Source of the DNA: Acidovorax sp. Leaf160
Lineage (GTDB): Bacteria > Pseudomonadota > Gammaproteobacteria > Burkholderiales > Burkholderiaceae_C
Direction of reading: 5' to 3'
Assembly (NCBI RefSeq): GCF_001424265.1
Contig: NZ_LMOV01000028.1
Span: 231,545-295,544, forward strand
Length of the DNA stretch: 64,000 bases
Shown here: positions 17,524 to 25,366 of the stretch, piece after piece
Layout of the letters: each line of letters opens with the position of its first letter
Numbering within the stretch: the stretch's first letter is position 1
Notes under the pieces: model-generated
Database searches by the model: none
Told to the model about the DNA's origin: nothing
What the model saw: only the letters and a program-made list of their open reading frames with translations
Program-made: the position numbers and the translations under genes

Positions 17524-19599
17524 TCAAAATTGGTATCCCAGGGTCAGCGCCAGGCTGCGCCCGTCGCCCGGCGAATAGCCCGACGAGCCGCTGTCATACC
17601 AGGCGTAGACATACCGGCGGTTGGTCGCATTGTTCACCTGCAGGCCCACGTCCACCGTGGGGGTGAGCTGCCACTGGGCGCCCAGGTTGAGCACGGCGAA
17701 ACCGCCGGTGCGCGGCAGGGTGTTGGCGCGGTCCAGCCAGTAGTCGCCCTGCGCACTGACCGAGGCCGACAGGCGCAGCCGCTCGGTGGCGCGGTACTGC
17801 GCTCCGGCCGTCAGCAGGTGGTGCGGCACGTTCTCGACCTCCTTGCCGGCGGTCTGCGGTGCGCTGGGGTCGGGCATGACGATGCGGGCGCGCTGCCGCG
17901 ACCACGCCAGCCAGCCGGTCAGGCCCGCGCCCATCTGCGCGTTGAGCTGCAGGTCGTACCCCTGGCGCAAGGTGCGCCCCACGTTGCCCAGCCCGCCCGG
18001 GTCGGGCAGGCCGTCGACGCCCAGCACGCGCGCCACCTCGCCCGAGGCGCGCTGCTCCCAGTAGGCCACGCGGGCCTTCAGCCACGGCAGGGGCTGGAAC
18101 TTCACGCCCGCCTCCCAGCCGTCGTTGATCGACGGGGACAGGCTGCGCGCCTGGGTGCGGTAGGCGTCGATGCCGGAGCCGATCTGGAACGTGCGGCCCC
18201 AGTTGCCGTACACGCTCAGGTCGTCCCGCACCGCATAGGCGGCACTGAGCTTGGGCTGGCGGATGGTGCCGTAGCCATGCACGGGTGCGCGCTCGCCGGT
18301 CTGCAGGTTGTCGAACGAGCCGCCGACCCGGTCCACGCGCAGGGCGGGCACGATCTGGAGCGCCGCCACCGGCCGGATCACCGCCTGCACATAGGCGCCG
18401 CGCGTGTTCAGGTCGAACGCCCAGTCGCGGATCTGCGCGGTGCGCACCCGCTCCGCGCTGCGCCAGCGCTGCGCGGCGTTGTCCTGCCACTGGGCGTCCA
18501 GCCCCCCTTCCAGCGTGAACGCGTGCGCCCAGTCCACGCGCGGGCGCCAGGTCAGCGTGGTGATGGCCCCATGATGGGTTTCGTCGGTGTCCCGCTCCTG
18601 CTGCACGCCGGCCTGTGAGAACCGCACCCAGCGCTGGTTCTCGTAGTGGTTGCGGTAGACGCGCGTGGACCAGGACAGGCGGTCGGCCAGCTCGCCGTCC
18701 AGGTACAGGCCCAGCTGCGTGGTGTCGCGCTCGCTGCGGTCGGAGGCGGACCAGGCGGGCGAGCTGCGCGGCGCCGCCTGGGCCTGTTCGCGCGTCAGGT
18801 AGCCCGATTCCAGCGCCCGGTTGCGATAGGCGCGTGCCGACAGGCCCGCGCGCCAGCGGCCATCGTCCGCCGTGTAGAACCACTTGCCCGACAGCGCCTG
18901 CTTGCTGGCGTCCGCATGGTCGCGCCAGCCGTCGCCCTCGCGCCACGCCAGCGAATAGTTCTGGCTCCAGTTGCCGCTCTCCACGCCTCGGGCCAGCTGC
19001 ACCTCGCGCGTGCCGAAGCTGCCCAGCGTGGCGGTGGCACGGCCTTCGTTGCCACCGGTGCGCGTCACCACATGGGCGTTGCCGGCGATGTTGTGGAGCC
19101 CGTAGCGCGGGTCGTTGGTGCCGCGCACGATCTCGATGGCCTCGATGTCCATGGGAAAGACCGCGTCCAGGTACGGCATGCCGCCCGCGTTGTCGTTGGA
19201 CGGTATGCCGTCGATCAGCAGCTTGACGGCATTGACGCGGCCCTCGCCGTTGAAGCCGCGCATCGAAAACCGCCCGGCATCGGTGCCCTGGCGGAACGGC
19301 GTGACCTGCACGCCCGGCGCGCGCGAGAACAGCTCCCAGCTGTAGTCCACCCGCTGGTCCTGCACGACGCTGGCGCCCAGGATGTCCACCGAGCTGAACA
19401 CGCCCTGGACCGGCAGCGGGCCGGTGGAAGCCGCCTGCACCTGCACGGTGCCCAGGCTGAGCGCCGCCCCGGCCGCGGATGGATCGGCCGCGTTGCTGTG
19501 CTCGGCGGCCGCCGGCAGTGCCGCCAGCAGGACCGGAATGGCGCAGGCCCAAGCGTTCGGGCGCGCCCTCGAAATTGACGATGAAGATGATGTTGGCAT
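17524..19599 (-). CDS. TonB-dependent outer-membrane receptor
   Basis: This 691-residue receptor has a signal peptide (about 1-35, ending in AAA), an N-terminal plug with VDILGASVVQDQR, RAPGVQVTPF, FSMRGFNGEGRVN and DIEAIEIVRGTND, a 22-strand barrel region and the terminal Phe typical of outer-membrane proteins. It should import a ferric siderophore or another metal complex using TonB energy. The start at 19599 is the first ATG that gives a signal peptide; upstream sequence is low-complexity. It is followed by the PepSY membrane protein and preceded by a DUF2946 gene, a combination common in metal-uptake loci. The ligand cannot be read from sequence. Confidence 0.92.
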   Translation of the reverse strand: MPTSSSSSISRARPNAWACAIPVLLAALPAAAEHSNAADPSAAGAALSLGTVQVQAASTGPLPVQGVFSSVDILGASVVQDQRVDYSWELFSRAPGVQVTPFRQGTDAGRFSMRGFNGEGRVNAVKLLIDGIPSNDNAGGMPYLDAVFPMDIEAIEIVRGTNDPRYGLHNIAGNAHVVTRTGGNEGRATATLGSFGTREVQLARGVESGNWSQNYSLAWREGDGWRDHADASKQALSGKWFYTADDGRWRAGLSARAYRNRALESGYLTREQAQAAPRSSPAWSASDRSERDTTQLGLYLDGELADRLSWSTRVYRNHYENQRWVRFSQAGVQQERDTDETHHGAITTLTWRPRVDWAHAFTLEGGLDAQWQDNAAQRWRSAERVRTAQIRDWAFDLNTRGAYVQAVIRPVAALQIVPALRVDRVGGSFDNLQTGERAPVHGYGTIRQPKLSAAYAVRDDLSVYGNWGRTFQIGSGIDAYRTQARSLSPSINDGWEAGVKFQPLPWLKARVAYWEQRASGEVARVLGVDGLPDPGGLGNVGRTLRQGYDLQLNAQMGAGLTGWLAWSRQRARIVMPDPSAPQTAGKEVENVPHHLLTAGAQYRATERLRLSASVSAQGDYWLDRANTLPRTGGFAVLNLGAQWQLTPTVDVGLQVNNATNRRYVYAWYDSGSSGYSPGDGRSLALTLGYQF

Positions 19600-19928
19600 G
19601 ACGGCTGACTGCCCACCGCCCGCTGCGCGCTCAACGACCAGGCCGCCGCCGCACGGGGGTGCCGGCGCAGGAGCCTCGAACGCGTGCGTGCGCTGCGGGT
19701 CGATGAATGACGGGATGGAGGGACGGATGGACCGGGGCGGCGAAGGGATCGCGTGAAGGGCAGCCCCGAAGCGGCGCCCACGGCGATCCTTTCCGCATCG
19801 CTGCGCCGCGACGGGCAAGCCTTCACGACGGCTGCCGCGCTGCGGGCTGAAGCGACCGGAGCGGCCTCAAGCCCGCGAGCGGGGCGTGCAGCGTGCGACG
19901 AACGGATTCAACGCGGCCTCGGCAAGGT
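19600..19928. other. Gene-free region upstream of the TonB receptor
   Basis: These 329 bp separate the DUF2946 gene from the receptor gene on the same strand. They contain no supported gene, and I found neither the conserved core of a cobalamin riboswitch nor a clear Fur-box-like AT-rich palindrome. Any regulatory site here is unrecognised. Confidence 0.5.
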
Positions 19929-20321
19929 TCACGCCATCGCTGCCGGCGGCCCGCGCGCCGGCAGCGGCGCGCCCACCAGGGCGGCGATGCGCGCCGCTTC
20001 CACGGGCAGCAGCACATGCGAGCGCGGCGCCGTGGCGGCCCAGACAGCGGCCACCGCCGGCGGCGGCGCACCGCCCGGCAGGCACAGCGCGCAGTCCAGC
20101 GTGTGGTGGGGGCCGCTCGCGGCGGCCGCGCCATCGCCCCCGGCCCCCTCGTCGCCCTGCACGGCCACCAGCGCCACCATGCCGCTGGCGCTGCACACCA
20201 GCACCCAGGGTTGGGGATGAACCAGCGGCGCGGCCGTGGCCACGCCCAGCGCCAGCAGGAACCACGCCAGCACCCACCGGGTCATCGCCGGAAGGGAGGG
20301 GGTGCGCGGGCGGGCGGTCAT
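19929..20321 (-). CDS. DUF2946 family protein
   Basis: This is a small exported protein of about 130 residues. A hydrophobic segment near residues 14-32 acts as signal or anchor, and cysteines occur in VLVCSASG and in DCALCLPGG near residue 77, the family's CxxC-like hallmark. DUF2946 genes commonly neighbour TonB-dependent receptors and copper-related genes, and a metal-binding role is inferred from that. The start is uncertain: ATG at 20321 or an internal ATG twelve codons later, neither with a good Shine-Dalgarno sequence. It lies 10 bp downstream of the deacetylase stop on the same strand. Confidence 0.75.
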   Translation of the reverse strand: MTARPRTPSLPAMTRWVLAWFLLALGVATAAPLVHPQPWVLVCSASGMVALVAVQGDEGAGGDGAAAASGPHHTLDCALCLPGGAPPPAVAAVWAATAPRSHVLLPVEAARIAALVGAPLPARGPPAAMA

Positions 20322-20330
20322 GGGTGCCGA

Positions 20331-21383
20331 TTATCCGGCCGTGTGCGCAAAGCCTTCCAGCACGTTCACCACATTCACGCCGATTTCCGCGACCGCGTAA
20401 CCGCCTTCCATCACGAACACGGTGGGCAGGCCGGCGGCGGCGATCTGCCGGCCGATGCGTAGGTAGTCGGGGCTCTGCAGCCGAAATTTGGAGATCGGGT
20501 CACCCGCGAAGGTGTCCACGCCCAGCGCCACCACCAGCGCCTCGGCGCCCGACTGCGCCACCCGGGTCAGCCCCTGCCGCAGGGCATCGAACCAGGCATC
20601 CACGCCCGTGCCGGCGGGCAGCGGCAGGTTGAGGTTCCAGCCCGCCCCCTCGCCCTCGCCCGTTTCGTCGGCATAGCCCAGGTAGAACGGGTATTCGGTC
20701 AGCGGATCGCCGTGCAGCGACACGGTGAGCACGTCGCTGCGGCCATAGAAGATCTGCTGCGTGCCGTTGCCGTGGTGGTAGTCCACGTCCAGCACCGCCA
20801 CGCGGGCCATGCCAGCTTCGCGCAGCGCCTGGGCGGCCAGCGCGGAGTTGTTGAGGAAGCAGTAGCCGCCATAGAAATCGGTGCCCGCATGGTGGCCGGG
20901 CGGCCGGGTCAGCGCGAAGGCCGCGCGCGGCCCGCCGGCCGTGGCGATGGCGCGCGCCGCGTCGATGGCGCAGGCGGCGCCGGCCTCGGCGGCTTCCCAG
21001 GTGCCGGCGGTGATGGGCGAGCCGCTGTCGAACGCGAAGCGCCCGACCTGCGCCGAGAAATTGGCCGGATGCACATCGCGCCGCAGCCCGTGGCCGGGCC
21101 AGACGGAGGGCAGGATGTCGAGCGCCGCGTTGGCGGCATCCAGCGCCACCCATTGCGCCCAGGCGTTCTGCAGGAAGTCCACGTACTCGGCCGCATGCAC
21201 CCGGCGCACCAGCGCCATGTCGGCCGCGCCGGGCGTGGCGAGCTGGCCTTGCGGGCGCTGCGCCAGCGCGTTCATCACATGGTCGAAGCGGCCGGGGTGC
21301 TCGTGGCAGTCCACCAGGCGGCCACGGAACATTTCCTGGCGGCCGGCATGGCGCGATTGCAGGGGGTTGTGGAGGATCAGCAT
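20331..21383 (-). CDS. Histone-deacetylase-family amidohydrolase (acetylpolyamine type)
   Basis: This zinc-dependent deacetylase has 350 residues. The tandem His pair PPGHHAG, the zinc ligands in VLDVDYHHGNGTQ (Asp, His) and GVDTFAGDP (Asp), and the C-terminal MEGGYAV with its Gly-Gly-Tyr are all in place, so it should be active. In bacteria this class removes acetyl groups from polyamines or other small N-acetylated compounds. The ornithine-cyclodeaminase-like gene sits 38 bp upstream on the same strand, which fits a polyamine or ornithine theme. Substrate choice is inferred. The ATG at 21383 matches the family's N-terminus. Confidence 0.92.
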   Translation of the reverse strand: MLILHNPLQSRHAGRQEMFRGRLVDCHEHPGRFDHVMNALAQRPQGQLATPGAADMALVRRVHAAEYVDFLQNAWAQWVALDAANAALDILPSVWPGHGLRRDVHPANFSAQVGRFAFDSGSPITAGTWEAAEAGAACAIDAARAIATAGGPRAAFALTRPPGHHAGTDFYGGYCFLNNSALAAQALREAGMARVAVLDVDYHHGNGTQQIFYGRSDVLTVSLHGDPLTEYPFYLGYADETGEGEGAGWNLNLPLPAGTGVDAWFDALRQGLTRVAQSGAEALVVALGVDTFAGDPISKFRLQSPDYLRIGRQIAAAGLPTVFVMEGGYAVAEIGVNVVNVLEGFAHTAG

Positions 21384-21421
21384 GGGTCGTGAAATGGGAG
21401 CGCGAATCGCGTGAACCCCGT

Positions 21422-22474
21422 TTATGCCACGCGCCGCAGCGCCGCCGGCCGGCGCCCCCCGGCCGTGAGCCCGAAAAGATCCTTCGGGTCGTCGAGTTCG
21501 GGCACCAGCGCGATGCGCTGGCCCACGCCCTGCTCGGTGGCCAGCCGGTGCACGTAGCGCAGCGCGGAAAAATCCTCCAGCGCGAAGCCGACCGAGTCGA
21601 ACACGGTCACCTCGCGCGCATCGCGCCGGCCCGGCGCGGCGCCGGCCAGCACCTCCCACAGCGCCTGCACCGGAAAGTCGGCCGGCATCTGCTGGATGTC
21701 GCCCTCCACCCGCGTCTGCGGCTCGAACTCCACGAAGACACGGGCCGCGCGCAGCACGTCGGGGTGCAGCTCGGTCTTGCCCGGGCAGTCGCCGCCCACC
21801 GCGTTGATGTGCATGCCCGGCTCGACCATGTCGGCCGTGAGAATCGCCGCCCGCGTCTTGTCCGCCGTGACGGTGGTCACGATGTCCGCGCCGCGCACCG
21901 CCTCGCGCGCCGAGGCCGCCGGCACCACCCGCAGCCCGGGCTGCTGGCGCGCCAGGTTGCGCTGCAGCTTGGCGGTCGCGGCGGGATCGGTGTCGAACGC
22001 GCGGATCTCGTTCACGCCCAGCAGCCCATGGAAGGCCAGCGCCTGGAATTCGCTCTGCGAGCCGTTGCCGATCAGCGCCATGCTGCGCGCGCCAGGCCGG
22101 GCCAGCGCCCGGGCCGCCAGCGCCGAGGTGGCGGCAGTGCGCAGCGCCGTGGTCAGGGTCAGCTCCGACAGCAGCACGGGGTAGCCGGTGGCCATGTCGG
22201 CCAGGACCCCGAAGGCCATCACCGTCGGCAGGCCGTTTGCGGTGTTGGCGGGGTGGCCGTTGACGTACTTGAAGGCGTAGGTCGTGGCATCGGAGACGGG
22301 CATGAGCTCGATCACGCCCAGTTGGGAATGGGCCGCGGTGCGGGGCGACTTGTCGAAGTCGTTCCAGCGGATGAAGTCGGCGTGCAGCTCGTCGGCCAGT
22401 TCCCGCAGAAAGCGCTCGGGGCCGCGCTGCTGCAGCAGGGCGAGCAGGCTGGCGATGTCGATGAAGTGGGTCAT
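21422..22474 (-). CDS. Ornithine cyclodeaminase / mu-crystallin family enzyme
   Basis: The protein has 350 residues and an NAD(P)-binding Rossmann domain with SMALIGNGSQSEFQ, preceded by the family's substrate region (HADFIRWNDFDKSPR) and followed by NAVGGDCPGKTEL. The length and the C-terminal VFDSVGFALEDFSALRY are typical of true ornithine cyclodeaminases, which convert ornithine to proline and ammonia. Related enzymes reduce delta-1-pyrroline-2-carboxylate or other imines. A strong Shine-Dalgarno sequence (AGGAGG) sets the start at 22474. It is divergent from an Lrp-type regulator that probably controls it and the deacetylase downstream. Confidence 0.9.
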   Translation of the reverse strand: MTHFIDIASLLALLQQRGPERFLRELADELHADFIRWNDFDKSPRTAAHSQLGVIELMPVSDATTYAFKYVNGHPANTANGLPTVMAFGVLADMATGYPVLLSELTLTTALRTAATSALAARALARPGARSMALIGNGSQSEFQALAFHGLLGVNEIRAFDTDPAATAKLQRNLARQQPGLRVVPAASAREAVRGADIVTTVTADKTRAAILTADMVEPGMHINAVGGDCPGKTELHPDVLRAARVFVEFEPQTRVEGDIQQMPADFPVQALWEVLAGAAPGRRDAREVTVFDSVGFALEDFSALRYVHRLATEQGVGQRIALVPELDDPKDLFGLTAGGRRPAALRRVA

Positions 22475-22646
22475 GGTGTCCTCCTGGTGTTGTGTCGAAT
22501 GGGTCACACCGAAATTCTTCCCGCACCCGCCGCCAGGCGCCAGCCCGCAAACTGCGCGGCGCCACCCCCGGCGCTGCGCAGCCTGCCCGGCCAAGCTGTG
22601 CAATGTGCTCGATGGGCGCGTGCGGCGCCCCTACACTTGCGCTGTG

Positions 22647-23081
22647 ATGACCGACCTGGACGACACCGACCACCGCCTGATCGCGCTGCTGCGCGATGAC
22701 GCCCGCCTGCCAGTCGCCATGCTGGCGCGGCACCTGCAAGTCGCGCGCGGCACGGTGCAGAACCGCCTGGCGCGGCTGGAACGCGAGGGCGTGATCGTGG
22801 GCTACACGGTGCGCCTGAAGCCGCTGGCCGTGCGCTCCGGCGTGCGCGCGCTCATGACCATCGCCGCGGAGGGCAACCAGGCCACGCAGGTGCTGCAGGC
22901 GCTGCGCGGCAACCCGCACGTCACCGCACTGCACATGACGAATGGCCGCTGGGACATCGTCGCGGAACTGCAGACCGACAGCCTGTCGGAATTCGAGCAG
23001 CTGCTGAGCGGCCTGCGCCGGCTGCCCGGCATTGCCAGTTCGGAGACCAGTCTGCTGCTGTCCACGCAGAAGCTGGGCTGA
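22647..23081 (+). CDS. Lrp/AsnC-family transcriptional regulator
   Basis: The 144-residue protein has an N-terminal helix-turn-helix (DDTDHRLIALLRDDAR, VARGTVQNRLARLEREG) and a C-terminal RAM effector domain with the Gly-Arg-Trp-Asp turn. It is divergent from the ornithine-cyclodeaminase gene, so an amino acid such as ornithine or arginine is the likely effector. The start could be the ATG at 22647 or the GTG one codon earlier. No Shine-Dalgarno sequence is visible, and a TACACT element lies only ten bases before the ATG, so a leaderless transcript is possible. Confidence 0.92.
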   Translation: MTDLDDTDHRLIALLRDDARLPVAMLARHLQVARGTVQNRLARLEREGVIVGYTVRLKPLAVRSGVRALMTIAAEGNQATQVLQALRGNPHVTALHMTNGRWDIVAELQTDSLSEFEQLLSGLRRLPGIASSETSLLLSTQKLG

Positions 23082-23125
23082 CGCGGCAGCGCCGGCCCGC
23101 CCGCGCGCAGGAGTGCCGGCGTGCC

Positions 23126-24052
23126 TCAGCCGGCCGCGCCCTCCGGCGCGGGCAGGCTTGCGAACCGCTCGGCCAGGTGTTCGACGAGGGCGCGCACCCG
23201 GGCCGGCACGAATCGGTTGCTGGGCAGCACGGCATTGACTTCATAGCGCTGGCCGAGCCAGCCCGGTAGCAGCGGCACGAGCGCTCCCGACTGCAGGTGC
23301 GCGCGCACGTCCAGCGCCGATTTGTAGACCACGCACTGGCCGGCCAACGCCCAGACATGGGCGACGGCGCCGTCATCCACGCTGCGTGCGCCGGACACCG
23401 CCACCGCAACGGCCTCGCCCCCGCCAGCCGGCTCGAACTGCCAGCGCAGTTCCCGGCGACCGCCGATGTGCAGGGCCAGGCAGTCGTGTTCCGCCAGCTC
23501 CGATGGGTGCGTCGGCGCGCCGCGCCGGGCGACGTAGGCTGGCGCGGCGCAGGCCAGGCGCCGGGTCACGCACAGCCGCCGCGCCACCAGTTGCGAGTCG
23601 GCGAGCGGCCCGTAGCGCACGGCCAGGTCCACCGCGTCGCGGCGCACGTCCTGCAGCCGGTCGCTGACGGACAGGGCGATCTGCACACCCGGGTGGCGCA
23701 GCAGAAACTCGTCGAACCAGCCCAGCAGCAAGCTGTGCGACAGGTCCGACGGGGCGGCCACCCGGACCGCTCCCCGCAGCAGGCCGGCCTGGGACGCCGC
23801 CTGGCTGGCCCCTTCCTGCAGCAGGTCGATCGCCCGGACCGCATAGTCGAGCAGCGTCTGGCCCTGCTCGGTCAGCCGCATCGCGCGGGTGGACCGCTCG
23901 AACAGGCGAGCGCCCACTTCGGCCTCCAACCGCTTGAGCATGGCGCTGGCCGCTGCCGGGGTCAGCTCCAGCGCCCTGGCGGCAGCGGTCAGACTGCCGC
24001 CCCGGGCCGTTTCCACCAGCACGCGCAGGTCCGCGATATTTTCAAATTTCAT
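23126..24052 (-). CDS. LysR-family transcriptional regulator
   Basis: The 308-residue protein has an N-terminal winged helix with SLTAAARALELTPAAASAMLKRLE and ARLFERSTRAMRLTEQG, followed by a periplasmic-binding-protein-like effector domain. The start at 24052 (MKFENIADL) fits the family; a longer frame is open but unlike LysR. It is divergent from the disrupted zinc-type alcohol dehydrogenase gene at 24217 and is probably its regulator, as is usual for this pair. An ATTGG/CCAAT inverted repeat at 24051-24068 overlaps its own start codon and may be an autoregulatory site. Confidence 0.92.
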   Translation of the reverse strand: MKFENIADLRVLVETARGGSLTAAARALELTPAAASAMLKRLEAEVGARLFERSTRAMRLTEQGQTLLDYAVRAIDLLQEGASQAASQAGLLRGAVRVAAPSDLSHSLLLGWFDEFLLRHPGVQIALSVSDRLQDVRRDAVDLAVRYGPLADSQLVARRLCVTRRLACAAPAYVARRGAPTHPSELAEHDCLALHIGGRRELRWQFEPAGGGEAVAVAVSGARSVDDGAVAHVWALAGQCVVYKSALDVRAHLQSGALVPLLPGWLGQRYEVNAVLPSNRFVPARVRALVEHLAERFASLPAPEGAAG

Positions 24053-24216
24053 TGGATACAGAACCAATCCAGGAGGCATTCCCTCCGCCATTTTGACGAT
24101 CTACAGTGCAGGGCATGCGTTGAGGGGGTGGGTGCCCCGGGGCGAACCCGGGCCCCGCCCGCTCTTCATCGCCGTCCCCCTTCCACCCCTCTCGCCATCC
24201 CCTCCTGGAGTTCCCC

Positions 24217-25257
24217 ATGAAAGCCATCGGCTACCACGCGCCCCATCCCATCGACCACCCCGAAGCGCTGCTCGACATCGAGCTGCCCGTGCCCACCCCC
24301 AGGCCGCACGACCTGCTGGTGCGGGTGCACGCCGTGTCGGTGAACCCGGTGGACACGAAGGTGCGCGCCGGCAGCGCGCCCGAACCGGGCTCGGCCAAGG
24401 TGCTGGGCTGGGACGCGGTCGGCACCGTCGAGGCCACCGGCGCCGCCGTGCAGGGCTTTGCCGTGGGCGACCGGGTGTAGTACGCCGGTGCCATCGACCG
24501 CCCCGGCACCAATGCGCAGTGGCATGCGGTGGACGCGCGCATCGCCGCGCACGCCCCCGCCACGCTGAGCGATGCCCAGGCCGCCGCCCTGCCCCTGACC
24601 GCCATCACGGCCTGGGAGCTGCTGTTCGACCGGCTGCGCATTCCCCGTACGCCGGAGGGTGCCGACACGGGCAACGCCCCGGCAGCCGACGCCCCGGTGC
24701 TGCTGGTCGCCGGGGGCGCCGGCGGCGTGGGCTCGGTGCTGATCCAGTTGGCGCGGCAGCTGACCTGCCTGCGGGTGGTGGCGACCGCGTCGCGCCCCGC
24801 CACGCGGCAGTGGTGCCTCGACATGGGCGCGCACGGCGTCATCGACCACCGCCAGCCGATGGCGCCGCAGCTGGCCGCCATGGGCATTGGGCAGGTGGAC
24901 CACGTGGCCAGCCTCACCCACACGGCGGCGCACCTGCCGCAGTACGTGGAGCTGCTGCGTCCGCAGGGCCAGATCGCGGTGATCGACGACATGCCCGTGC
25001 TCGACGTGGTGCCGCTCAAGCGCAAGAGCCTGTCGCTGCATTGGGAATTGATGTTCACCCGCTCGCTGTTCGGCACCCCCGACATGGACCGCCAGGGCGC
25101 CCTGCTGGCCGAGGTCGCCCGGCTGGTGGACGCAGGCCGCCTGCGCACGACGCTGGGCACCGAGATGGGCACCATCTCGGCCGCCCACCTGCGCCGTGCG
25201 CACGCCTTGCTCGAAAGCGGCACGGCCATCGGCAAGGTGGTGCTGGAAGGGTTCTGA
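24217..25257 (+). pseudogene. Zinc-type alcohol dehydrogenase / quinone reductase family gene with in-frame TAG
   Basis: The reading frame encodes a medium-chain dehydrogenase/reductase of the YhdH/zinc-type ADH-like family (about 346 codons) but is cut by TAG at 24478-24480, codon 88. The sequence continues in the same frame without a shift: upstream ends GFAVGDRV and downstream resumes YAGAIDRPGTNAQWH, whereas relatives read GD.VYYAG. Hence a single substitution in a Tyr codon explains the stop. The rest, including the cofactor-binding GGAGGVGS, is intact through 25257. A second ATG at 24529 could start only a truncated protein lacking the N-terminal catalytic domain. Alternatives are a sequencing error or a recent mutation; absence of other decay favours either. 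Confidence 0.85.
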
Positions 25258-25287
25258 CCCTCGGCGCCCGTGCGGCGCTGCCCTGCG

Positions 25288-25310
25288 CCGCCCCGCGCCG
25301 TGCGGGGCGG
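25288..25310. terminator. GC hairpin downstream of the dehydrogenase pseudogene
   Basis: Perfect 9-bp arms CCGCCCCGC/GCGGGGCGG enclose a 5-base loop. There is no T run, so it may be a pause or RNA-stability hairpin rather than a full intrinsic terminator. Confidence 0.45.
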
Positions 25311-25366
25311 CCCAGTTGCCGGCATCGGCCGACAGCCTGCCGCGCGCGGCGCGGTCACCATGCCGC

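Noticed and set aside
19600..19928. Cobalamin riboswitch upstream of the TonB receptor
   Set aside because: No recognisable B12-box or the accompanying conserved stems.
20331..22934. An 867-codon frame joining the deacetylase with upstream sequence
   Set aside because: The upstream part is a shifted-frame shadow of the ornithine-cyclodeaminase gene.
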